The translations under genes were made by a program, and so were the position numbers. A model generated the notes under the pieces. It worked only from the letters and a program-made list of their open reading frames with translations. It did no database searches and had not been told where the DNA came from. From contig JAFGCA010000730.1 of the NCBI GenBank assembly GCA_016932895.1, positions 1 through 5,443 of the forward strand: 5,443 bases of DNA. Direction: 5' to 3'. This DNA is from Sedimentisphaerales bacterium. GTDB taxonomy: Bacteria; Planctomycetota; Phycisphaerae; Sedimentisphaerales; SG8-4. Below are positions 1-5,443 of this stretch, in pieces. Each line of letters starts with the position of its first letter. The stretch's first letter is position 1.

Positions 1-545
1 GGCGTGCAGGCGATGATCCGCGGCTTGAAGTCCTGCATGATCTTGAGCTGACGCGCCGTCTGTCCGGCCGACGTCGGGATGATCCGCAAGCCCATTTCCA
101 GGGCCCCGTAGTGGAACCCCAGGCCACCGGTGAACAGGCCGTAGCCGTAGGCGATCTGGATCGTGTCGTGCGGCTCGGCGCCGGCACAGCACAACACCCG
201 CGCCATCACGTCGCCCCAGAGTTGCAGGTCGTCCTTCGTGTAGCCCACCAGCGTCGGATTGCCCGTAGTGCCGCTGGAAACGTGAATCTCGTTGATCTGT
301 TCCTGCGGAGCCGAGAACAACCCGTACGGGTAATGATCGCGCATGTCCTCCTTGGTCGTAAACGGCAGCTTCTTGATGTCATCGACCGAGTCAATCGCGT
401 CGGGAGCCACGCCGGCCTCGTCGAGCTTTTGCTTGTAGACCGGACAATTGTGCCAGATGTACGGAATCAGTTTCCTGAGGTATTCAGACTGAAGCGCCTT
501 TAGCCCCGCAGGATCCAAGCATTCGACGTCTTCTTTCCAAATCAT
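1..545 (-). CDS. paaK: Phenylacetate-CoA ligase family protein (AMP-forming), N-terminal part, cut by window edge
   Basis: This is the first 181 residues of an adenylate-forming ligase; the rest lies beyond the left edge. The family activates phenylacetate or related arylacetates with ATP to the acyl-adenylate and then to arylacetyl-CoA, in the cytoplasm. Visible marks are the P-loop-like A3 motif SSGTTGNPT at residues 90-98 and the family signature AYGYGLFTGGLGFHYGA at about 132-148. Family members are usually about 430 residues, so roughly 40% is present; the C-terminal AMP-binding domain is not seen. The ATG at 543-545 overlaps the iorB stop by four bases (ATGA), and an AGG lies about seven bases upstream, so translation is probably coupled to iorB. 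Placement behind iorAB suggests an arylacetate substrate (phenylacetate, indoleacetate or hydroxyphenylacetate). The exact substrate cannot be read from the sequence. Confidence 0.93.
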   Translation of the reverse strand, partial: MIWKEDVECLDPAGLKALQSEYLRKLIPYIWHNCPVYKQKLDEAGVAPDAIDSVDDIKKLPFTTKEDMRDHYPYGLFSAPQEQINEIHVSSGTTGNPTLVGYTKDDLQLWGDVMARVLCCAGAEPHDTIQIAYGYGLFTGGLGFHYGALEMGLRIIPTSAGQTARQLKIMQDFKPRIIACT

Positions 546-1027
546 GATTGACCTATCTTTCTCCCTTGGAGGAATACCTTTTTGTTCTCGGCGACGACTT
601 TTGGTTTGAAGACCGTCTCGATGGCCTTCATCCAACAGTCCTCCGCGATCGGCAGGCTCGCCGCCAGCACGCCGACAAGACAGGTATTGAGACAGCGCGG
701 ATTGGAAATCGCTTCCTGGGCTTTGTCCAGATAGCGACTCAGATCGGTGCCGCCTTTTTTGAGGAAGGTCTTCAGCCGGGGACGTTCGTCATGGTAGAAG
801 CAAACCAGAAAGTCGGCGCTGCCGGCGGGAATCAGGGGCGAGTACACCTTTTTGCCGAAGCGCAGGTGCGATTCGACCGAACCGCCGCGCTGGGCCATGC
901 CGTGAACCTCGGACTTCTTGACGTGGTAGCCGGCGTACATGGCCGCCCACCCGCAGATCTCTGACGCCTTGAGAATTCCCTGGCCTCCCACGCCACCGAA
1001 CGTGATGCTGAATGCTTGATCGCTCAT
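542..1027 (-). CDS. iorB: Indolepyruvate:ferredoxin oxidoreductase, beta (gamma-domain) subunit, short form
   Basis: This 161-residue protein belongs to the pyruvate/ketoisovalerate oxidoreductase catalytic (gamma) domain family. It partners IorA in CoA-dependent oxidative decarboxylation of aryl 2-oxoacids to arylacetyl-CoA, with ferredoxin as the usual electron acceptor. The N-terminal glycine motif GGVGGQG is at residues 11-17 and the signature SEVHGMAQRGGSVESHLR at about 39-56, both as in known IorB. A second family block, NPRCLNTCLVGVLA, follows at about 108-121. Known IorB proteins are near 190-200 residues; here the stretch between the FLKKGG segment (about residue 88) and the NPR block is contracted, so a central portion seems missing although both ends are intact. 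The ATG is 15 bases after the iorA stop, with AGGA three bases upstream. The end overlaps paaK by four bases. Confidence 0.93.
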   Translation of the reverse strand: MSDQAFSITFGGVGGQGILKASEICGWAAMYAGYHVKKSEVHGMAQRGGSVESHLRFGKKVYSPLIPAGSADFLVCFYHDERPRLKTFLKKGGTDLSRYLDKAQEAISNPRCLNTCLVGVLAASLPIAEDCWMKAIETVFKPKVVAENKKVFLQGRKIGQS

Positions 1028-1042
1028 GAGTCCTGACTCAAC

Positions 1043-2590
1043 CTACCTTCGTAGCAGCTTGCACGGGTGCCGCGAGATGATGACCGACAGGGCATCCTCG
1101 CTCATCCGCTTTTTCAAAATCTTCCTGAACTCATCCATGTTCTTCGGATCGACCACGTCGACGTTGTCGGCGCCGCAGGCGCGGCACAGATCTTCGAGAA
1201 CGAGCTTCTTGGTGGGCTCGTTGCGAATCGTCAGTCCGGTGGCGGGATGCTGCTGGCCGCCGGTCATGGCCGTAGTCGAATTGTCCAGGATCATGATGAC
1301 GCCTTTGGCCTGGTTGTACGCCGCGTTGATCAGCCCGGTAACGCCCGAGTGTACGAACGTCGAGTCACCCACGACCCCAACGATCTTCTTGTCCGGTGCG
1401 GCCTTGCGCCACCCTTCGTTAAACGTTACACCGGCGCCCATGCAGAGACACGAATGCAACGCCGACATCGGCGGCAGGCACGCCAGCGTGTAACAGCCGA
1501 TATCGCCGGCCACGAAGGCGTCCATCTTCTTCAAGGCCGCGAAACTCGACCAGTGCGGACAGCCCGGGCACAGGCGCGGCCTGCGCGCAGCGACCTTCTT
1601 CTCGCGTTTGGCCCGCCCTTCGACTACCGCCTCCATCAGCTCCGGATTGAGCTCGCCCAGGCGGAACGAAGGATCTTTGGCGGTAAACCGAATCCCCAGC
1701 GTCTTGATGTGCTCTTCCAGGAACGGGTCGAGTTCCTCGACAACGACGAGCTTCTTGACCGTCTTGGCGAATTCGCGAATCTTGTCGTCGCAGAAGGGAT
1801 AGCTCATGCCCAGCTTCAGATACGAAGCGTCCGGATAGACCTCCTTGAGATACAGATAGCTCACGCTGGACGTGATAAACCCGAGCTTCTTGGTGCCCGG
1901 CTCGACCCGGTTCAAGCGCGTGCGCTCGGCCAGCGTCTGGAGCTTCTTGAGCCTCTTTTCCACGAAGACGTGCCGCCGGCGAGCGTGCCCCGGAACCATG
2001 ACGTACTTGGCAATGTCTCTCTCGAACTTGGGCTGATCCGGAACCTGCCGCTCCTGAAGAGAAACATCTTCCTTTGTATGGCTGATGCGCGTGGTCATGC
2101 GCACCATCACCGGCGTATCGAAACGCTCGCTGATCTTGAACGCCTCTTTGATGTACTCCTTGGCCTCGCTCGGGCTCGACGGCTCCAGCAGCGGCATCTT
2201 GGAATAGATGGACACCCAGCGGGTATCCTGCTCGTTCTGGGAAGAATGCATGCCCGGATCGTCGCAGACGATGATGACAAAGCCGGCCCGGACCCCGGTG
2301 TACGACGACGTCATCAGGGGGTCCATCGCGACGTTCAGACCGACGTGCTTGCACGCAAATAAGCTCCGCACGCCGGCCGTAGCCGCTCCGAAAGCCACCT
2401 CGTAGGCGACCTTCTCATTCACCGACCACTGAACATCCACCTCCGGAAGACGCGCCAGGGTCTCGAGGATTTCCGTCGAAGGCGTGCCCGGATAGGCACA
2501 GGCCACCGACAGGCCCGCCTCGTAGGCCCCGTACGCTAACGCTTCATTTCCCGAGAGCAACGCTTTAGTAGAAATCGTTTTCTTAGCCAT
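1043..2590 (-). CDS. iorA: Indolepyruvate:ferredoxin oxidoreductase, alpha subunit, without C-terminal ferredoxin domain
   Basis: This 515-residue protein is the large TPP-dependent subunit that decarboxylates arylpyruvates. The N-terminal pyrimidine-binding domain opens with LSGNEALAYGAYEAG (12-26) and AYPGTPSTEI (32-41). The TPP-binding half holds CPGCPHWSSF (341-350), GDIGCYTLACLPP (362-374), the TPP/Mg motif GDSTFVHSG (408-416), LDNSTTAMTG (435-444) and QQHP (446-449). C341, C344, C366 and C510 match in order and spacing the ligands of the single TPP-proximal [4Fe-4S] cluster in simple 2-oxoacid:ferredoxin oxidoreductases (inferred by pattern). Typical IorA is about 600-650 residues and ends in a 2[4Fe-4S] ferredoxin domain; this one ends at HPCKLLRR, five residues after C510. 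The ATG at 2588-2590 is fixed on the upstream side by an in-frame TAG nine bases before it. No Shine-Dalgarno sits at normal distance, and a strong promoter lies directly upstream, so the message is probably leaderless. Confidence 0.95.
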   Translation of the reverse strand: MAKKTISTKALLSGNEALAYGAYEAGLSVACAYPGTPSTEILETLARLPEVDVQWSVNEKVAYEVAFGAATAGVRSLFACKHVGLNVAMDPLMTSSYTGVRAGFVIIVCDDPGMHSSQNEQDTRWVSIYSKMPLLEPSSPSEAKEYIKEAFKISERFDTPVMVRMTTRISHTKEDVSLQERQVPDQPKFERDIAKYVMVPGHARRRHVFVEKRLKKLQTLAERTRLNRVEPGTKKLGFITSSVSYLYLKEVYPDASYLKLGMSYPFCDDKIREFAKTVKKLVVVEELDPFLEEHIKTLGIRFTAKDPSFRLGELNPELMEAVVEGRAKREKKVAARRPRLCPGCPHWSSFAALKKMDAFVAGDIGCYTLACLPPMSALHSCLCMGAGVTFNEGWRKAAPDKKIVGVVGDSTFVHSGVTGLINAAYNQAKGVIMILDNSTTAMTGGQQHPATGLTIRNEPTKKLVLEDLCRACGADNVDVVDPKNMDEFRKILKKRMSEDALSVIISRHPCKLLRR

Positions 2591-2599
2591 AGGCTGCTA

Positions 2600-2627
2600 A
2601 TTATACGCCCTCCTTTGGCTTTTTCAA
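2600..2627 (-). promoter_or_regulatory. Sigma70-type promoter of the iorA-iorB-paaK operon
   Basis: On the minus strand a TTGAAA box (2622-2627, 5 of 6 to consensus) and a perfect TATAAT (2600-2605) are separated by 16 bp. The -10 box ends only nine bases before the iorA ATG, so transcription should start at, or within a few bases of, the start codon. The purine-rich AAAGGAGGG between the boxes looks like a ribosome binding site, but it is about 18 bases from the ATG and would lie upstream of the predicted transcript start. The transcript start itself is inferred. Confidence 0.75.
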
Positions 2628-2674
2628 CAGAAACTCAGATGCCCGGCGAATTCTCTGCATCCGCCGGGCATCTG
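2628..2674 (-). terminator. Intrinsic terminator of the outer-membrane protein gene
   Basis: A perfect 13-bp inverted repeat (arms 2636-2648 and 2662-2674, CAGATGCCCGGCG and its complement) encloses a 13-base loop. On the minus strand it is followed by AGTTTCTG, a modest U-rich tract. It begins about 15 bases after the TAA of the barrel gene. The opposite direction has no T-tract, so it acts mainly on minus-strand transcription. Its U-rich tail directly abuts the -35 box of the iorA promoter. Confidence 0.75.
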
Positions 2675-2689
2675 TCGCGACCACACTAT

Positions 2690-4129
2690 TTAGAATGTGT
2701 ACTCGAGATTGAACCGCAGGAAGTACGCCTCGTCACTGTTGCTGCTGGCGTAGTAGCTGCCCGGGATAAAGTACTCGGCGAGCAGGTGGCCCTTCAACTG
2801 CTTTGTGAAATTGTACTTGGCCCAGCAGGTGAGCAACTGCCCACGGGACTTTCCGCTGCCGTCGGAAGTGCCGAGCCCCGTATTCTCATCGGCCCAGAGG
2901 TAATGATAGTCCGTGCAGATCTGCCATTGGCTATGCGGCCTGAACTTGTGGCCGAAGTTGACCCGGTGCAGGTTCGAGATCTCGGCTACCGTCCCCTCGG
3001 GGATCACCGTATAGATGTAGAGTTCACTCCACCGCGGCCACTCGCCCCACAGCAGGTCGAACTGGTTGTTGTCGCCATCGGTGGGGTCCTCATCACCCGA
3101 AGCGTACTCGTACCCCACATGCACACTGTTGTCCTGGGGGTCGTTCAGCAGATACTCGAGATTGCTGACCAGACCATAGGCCTTCAGGTCCCGCCTCTCC
3201 CCGGTGTTCTCACCAGGCGCCGAAGGCGCATCCCACTTGTCGCCCTGCTGCATCGCCGCCTCAACGCGGTACTTCCAGTTCTCCGTCGGCGTACCAGCGA
3301 CGGCGGCACCCAGCGTGTAGATTTCGGCCTTCCGGCTCCACGACGAAGGGAAATTACTCAAGGCGTGATCGACGGGATTGTCGTTGCGATAGATGAAGTA
3401 CCCTTCGAACTGCATGTTCTCGACGGACTTGTTCGTGAGGTAGACAATCGCACCGTGCTCATCCTGTTCGGTGACGCCGCGATTCTCGTCGCTGAGGGGC
3501 TTGAGCCACCGATCCGACTCGGCGCTCTGGCTTACGTACACAAGGTCGACCTTCGTATTCGTCTCCGTCCAGTCATACGTGAAACGGGCGGCATCGAAAT
3601 AGATCGTCCTCGATCCGTCCAGCGGCGAGCCGTCGAGAATCAGCCAGGCGCCTCCGAAGATCAGGTCCTGACGACCGATCGTCGCCGTCAGCGGCATCCC
3701 GCCCAGGTTCCGCATCGTAATGTTGAAGTGGTCGAACAGGGCCTCGTCGCAGTCCATCTCGGTATCTCTGCTGCGCGGCTCATCCCACGTCCGGAACTCC
3801 CATGTCAGACGTGTGTTGAAATCGACGTCCTGGCCCAGCACCCACTTGGTCCACCAACGCGTGCGATACCGCTGGTACTCGTACTCGTGGTTACGGTCTT
3901 CATCGCTCAAGGTGACGATATTGTCACCCCAAACCGAGCGGAAGCGATGGTCCATCCCCATCTGCAAATACGGCGTGGGGTTGTGGAACGTCCCCCAGAA
4001 TTGGCCCCACCACGTGTCGTCCACCGGCGGCGCCGAGTCCCCGCTGCCCTCGGCCGCAAAACCCACCGCACAGGTGCCCATCACAAACAACAGCACTACA
4101 AGTCCAACCTTCCAGTTTGCTTGCCTCAT
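2690..4129 (-). CDS. Outer-membrane beta-barrel protein, AlgE-like / porin type
   Basis: This is a 479-residue exported protein, numbered here from the chosen ATG. It has a signal peptide (MRQANWKVG, then a hydrophobic stretch to about residue 25, probable cleavage after GFA). The mature chain is rich in Trp, Tyr and Phe, with alternating amphipathic strands and polar Asp/Asn/Gly-rich loops, and ends in LRFNLEYTF. A terminal Phe is the usual BAM assembly signal. The stretch GRQDLIFGGAWLILDGS (about 152-168) followed by RTIYFDAARF resembles the GRQ...FDAxR pattern of alginate-export (AlgE-like) barrels; this assignment is tentative and the transported solute unknown. An ATG at 4133-4135 is also in frame, but AAAAGGAG touches it with no spacing, whereas it sits six bases before the ATG at 4127-4129, which I therefore chose. 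The gene stands alone between a long leader and a terminator. Confidence 0.85.
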   Translation of the reverse strand: MRQANWKVGLVVLLFVMGTCAVGFAAEGSGDSAPPVDDTWWGQFWGTFHNPTPYLQMGMDHRFRSVWGDNIVTLSDEDRNHEYEYQRYRTRWWTKWVLGQDVDFNTRLTWEFRTWDEPRSRDTEMDCDEALFDHFNITMRNLGGMPLTATIGRQDLIFGGAWLILDGSPLDGSRTIYFDAARFTYDWTETNTKVDLVYVSQSAESDRWLKPLSDENRGVTEQDEHGAIVYLTNKSVENMQFEGYFIYRNDNPVDHALSNFPSSWSRKAEIYTLGAAVAGTPTENWKYRVEAAMQQGDKWDAPSAPGENTGERRDLKAYGLVSNLEYLLNDPQDNSVHVGYEYASGDEDPTDGDNNQFDLLWGEWPRWSELYIYTVIPEGTVAEISNLHRVNFGHKFRPHSQWQICTDYHYLWADENTGLGTSDGSGKSRGQLLTCWAKYNFTKQLKGHLLAEYFIPGSYYASSNSDEAYFLRFNLEYTF

Positions 4130-4135
4130 TTTCAT

Positions 4136-4143
4136 CTCCTTTT
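4136..4143 (-). promoter_or_regulatory. Ribosome binding site deciding the start of the barrel gene
   Basis: On the minus strand AAAAGGAG ends directly before one ATG (4133-4135) and six bases before a second in-frame ATG (4127-4129). The six-base spacing is normal and zero spacing is not, so the second ATG is the likely start. The signal peptide reads well from either. Confidence 0.75.
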
Positions 4144-4430
4144 AACCACGGGGAGTAACTACCGCGTTCCCCTCAATGCCATCGAAAACCCGGTAACATC
4201 ATTTGAAAGATCGATTCATCGGTTTCGGCAACCATCTGTCCTCAATCCCGAACAACCTTCACGATCCTGTCACCTGCCTTGCAGGCGCCACACACGCACA
4301 ACACCCGCTGGGCGAATGCTAATCATCCCTTAACATTACTAATCGGGCGATAATGCCCAAAATCAGCACAAAAAGAAAGTCTTTTTTCGGACAACCTCAT
4401 AAAGTAAGGTTTATTCCCGCGCCCTTCGGG
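4144..4430 (-). other. Long upstream region of the barrel gene with small hairpins, no gene seen
   Basis: No ORF with protein-like character is visible. Read on the minus strand, small stems occur at 4343-4360 (UUGGGC with GCCCGA), 4302-4314 (CGCCCAGCGGGTG, 5 bp, triloop), 4271-4287 (CGCCTGCAAGGCAGGTG, 7 bp, triloop) and 4150-4172 (GGGGA with UCCCC, 13-base loop, just upstream of the ribosome binding site). Several need G-U pairs that exist only in minus-strand RNA, as expected for a leader of the barrel gene. I could not recognise a known riboswitch or a convincing promoter. Confidence 0.4.
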
Positions 4431-4499
4431 GGACTTGCCGCCCCGTGTGGCCCACGGCCTGCTCCGGGCCCACCAGAGGCCGAATTGCCACGTAAGTCC
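4431..4499. repeat. GC-rich nested inverted repeat in AT-rich intergenic DNA
   Basis: Three nested stems form one imperfect long hairpin: GGACTT (4431-4436) with AAGTCC (4494-4499); GTGTGGC (4445-4451) with GCCACGT (4487-4493, including two G-U pairs in plus-strand RNA); and GGCCT (4456-4460) with AGGCC (4477-4481). A CCC-TTCG-GGG tetraloop hairpin touches its left side (4422-4431), and on the plus strand TTTTATAAAA follows the right side. Imperfect inverted ends, TAAGGTTTATT (4405-4415) and AATAACTTA (4509-4517), flank it. It may be a small dispersed element, a structured RNA or a terminator. No coding sense was found in either strand. Confidence 0.55.
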
Positions 4500-4551
4500 T
4501 TTTATAAAAATAACTTAACAAGACTCGCGATACCGGGGAGGGCTCGTCGGT

Positions 4552-5370
4552 TCACTGCAGCAGGTCGCGCGCGTTGCCGGAGAGGATGCGTCTGAGCTTT
4601 TTTGCCGGCAGGGACATTTTTTTCAGGAGCGAGAGGGTCTGCGCCTGGTCCGTCCAGGGCGAGTCCGTCCCGAAAAGCACATACTGCTCCGGGTGCTCCA
4701 GGATAATTCGGCGGGCTTGCTCGGGGTCCAGGTCTTGCATGGCAAAGGATATCTCCATGCGGATTTCTCGTCCCATCAGGTACCGTTCGACCTCGTCCCA
4801 CTGCTGCCAGGCGCCCAGGTGGGTGGCCACGAATTTCAGGGTCGGGAACCGCTCCTGGACTTCGCGCACCATCTTCGGATCGGCACGCCGGATGCGCGGA
4901 AAGGCGATATCGTAGCCCGTGTGCATCACCAGAATCAAATCGGCGGACGCAGCCTCCTCATAAATGGGGAGCATCCTCTCCTCGCACGCAAAGAAGTCCT
5001 GGTAAAACGGGTGGAGCTTGACGCCCTTGAAACCGGCCTGCTTGATCCGCCGGACCTGCCCGGCGCAATCCGGCGCCGCCGGATGAACCGACGGGAAAGG
5101 AATCAGCCGCTCGCAGCGAATCTCGTCACACCAGCGCAGGATCGTGTCGAACTGCCTGGGCCGCGTGGCGATACAAGAGACCACGCTCTTGCCGATCCCC
5201 GCCTCGTCCATCGAACGCAGCAAGTCCGCCACCGTGCCATCCAGGTAGGCCTTGATGCCGGGCGCTTCGGCGAGCAGCGTCTTCATCGCACGCGGCGCCA
5301 GATCGTCGGCAAAGGCGTGTACATGGAAATCGATAATGTCTTCGTCCATACTCATCTTCTTCTTCCACAT
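4552..5370 (-). CDS. Amidohydrolase-2 family metal-dependent hydrolase
   Basis: This 272-residue cytoplasmic TIM-barrel protein belongs to the amidohydrolase-2 family (relatives of ACMSD, decarboxylases and lactonases). The metal-site pattern is complete: HVH at H16/H18 in IIDFHVHAF, MHTGYD with H150, THLG with H184, and GTDSPW with D236. GFKGVKLHPFY (113-123) is the typical barrel-strand motif with K118 and H120. Length and closing segment (LSGNARDLL) are normal for the family. The substrate cannot be deduced, and no pathway partner is complete in the window. The start is uncertain: the first ATG (5368-5370) has AGG five bases upstream, but the ATGs at 5353-5355 and 5347-5349 are in frame and would remove only KK-rich residues before the first barrel strand. 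No clear intrinsic terminator follows the stop. Confidence 0.9.
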   Translation of the reverse strand: MWKKKMSMDEDIIDFHVHAFADDLAPRAMKTLLAEAPGIKAYLDGTVADLLRSMDEAGIGKSVVSCIATRPRQFDTILRWCDEIRCERLIPFPSVHPAAPDCAGQVRRIKQAGFKGVKLHPFYQDFFACEERMLPIYEEAASADLILVMHTGYDIAFPRIRRADPKMVREVQERFPTLKFVATHLGAWQQWDEVERYLMGREIRMEISFAMQDLDPEQARRIILEHPEQYVLFGTDSPWTDQAQTLSLLKKMSLPAKKLRRILSGNARDLLQ

Positions 5371-5379
5371 CGCAGCCTG

Positions 5380-5443
5380 TCATACGTAGGCCCGCGCCGA
5401 TTCCAGCGGCGCTCTGCCTGCTGCATCCTGCCGGGACATCATA
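5380..5443 (-). CDS. Possible C-terminal tail of an upstream gene, cut by window edge
   Basis: One minus-strand frame is open from the right edge to a TGA at 5380-5382 and would encode about 20 residues ending in APLESARAYV. It would leave a nine-base gap before the amidohydrolase ATG, a typical operon spacing. The stretch is too short to identify a family or to exclude chance. A second frame is also open here but runs on into the antisense-like shadow of the amidohydrolase, which argues for the frame given. Confidence 0.35.
   Translation of the reverse strand, partial: MMSRQDAAGRAPLESARAYV

Noticed and set aside
1028..1042. Small palindrome GAGTC-AG-GACTC between iorA and iorB
   Set aside because: Five-base arms with a two-base loop cannot form a stable hairpin, there is no T-tract, and it overlaps the iorB ribosome binding site.
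1067..2362. Plus-strand ORF of 431 codons and minus-strand ORF 1419-2354 inside iorA
   Set aside because: Both lack domain signatures and are rich in Arg, Gly and His, whereas the iorA frame has every expected IOR motif. They are frame shadows.
4277..4292. Sigma54-like GG-N10-GC spacing (TGGCGCCTGCAAGGCA on the minus strand) upstream of the barrel gene
   Set aside because: Only the invariant doublets match; the TTGC part reads AGGC, and the bases are equally explained by the CGCC...GGTG hairpin.
2615..4333. Plus-strand ORF of 572 codons, longer than the barrel gene it overlaps
   Set aside because: Its translation is Arg/Pro/Val-rich without recognisable domains and runs through the minus-strand terminator and leader region; the minus strand gives a signal peptide, barrel strands and a terminal Phe. 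It is an antisense shadow of a GC-rich gene.
4371..4387. AAAAAG...CTTTTTT inverted repeat as a terminator
   Set aside because: The stem is only A-T pairs apart from one G-C, too weak for an intrinsic terminator.
4503..4508. TATAAA on either strand next to the inverted repeat as a possible -10 box
   Set aside because: No -35 element occurs at 16-18 bp on either strand; the nearest TTGCCA on the plus strand is only 12 bp away. AT-rich chance match.
4353..4595. Plus-strand ORF of 80 codons in the intergenic gap and running into the amidohydrolase end
   Set aside because: The translation is a Pro/Gly/Arg-rich reading of the inverted repeat, with no plausible start signal and an antisense overlap of a real gene.

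Overview
All convincing genes in this window lie on the minus strand, so the transcription order runs from the right edge to the left. The genes are GC-rich and the long intergenic gap is AT-rich. A Sec-exported outer-membrane barrel indicates a Gram-negative envelope, and an oxygen-sensitive type of 2-oxoacid oxidoreductase suggests anaerobic metabolism. The gene set would fit a planctomycete of the Phycisphaerae or another anaerobic Gram-negative lineage, but this is an impression from protein style and no taxonomic marker is present.

Right part (4552-5443): a possible C-terminal tail of an upstream gene, then a complete amidohydrolase-2 family metal-dependent hydrolase. Middle right (4130-4551): a gap of over 400 bp with a GC-rich nested inverted repeat (4431-4499) in AT-rich flanks and several small hairpins upstream of the next gene. 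Middle (2690-4129): an outer-membrane beta-barrel protein of AlgE/porin type, closed by a perfect 13-bp terminator hairpin (2636-2674).

Left part (1-2627): a strong sigma70-type promoter (TTGAAA, 16 bp, TATAAT) starts a tight operon iorA-iorB-paaK directly after the terminator. IorA and IorB form indolepyruvate:ferredoxin oxidoreductase, which interconverts arylpyruvates and arylacetyl-CoA. The PaaK-like ligase, cut by the left window edge, activates phenylacetate-type acids to the same CoA thioesters. Together they link free arylacetates, arylacetyl-CoA and aromatic 2-oxoacids, for either fermentation of aromatic amino acids or their synthesis from scavenged aryl acids.

The most notable points are these. 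IorA stops just after the presumed fourth ligand of its TPP-proximal cluster and lacks the usual C-terminal 2[4Fe-4S] ferredoxin domain. IorB is shortened internally. The iorA mRNA is predicted to be leaderless or nearly so. The intergenic inverted repeat is unexplained. I found no CRISPR array, tRNA, rRNA, insertion sequence or clear new defence-like system.
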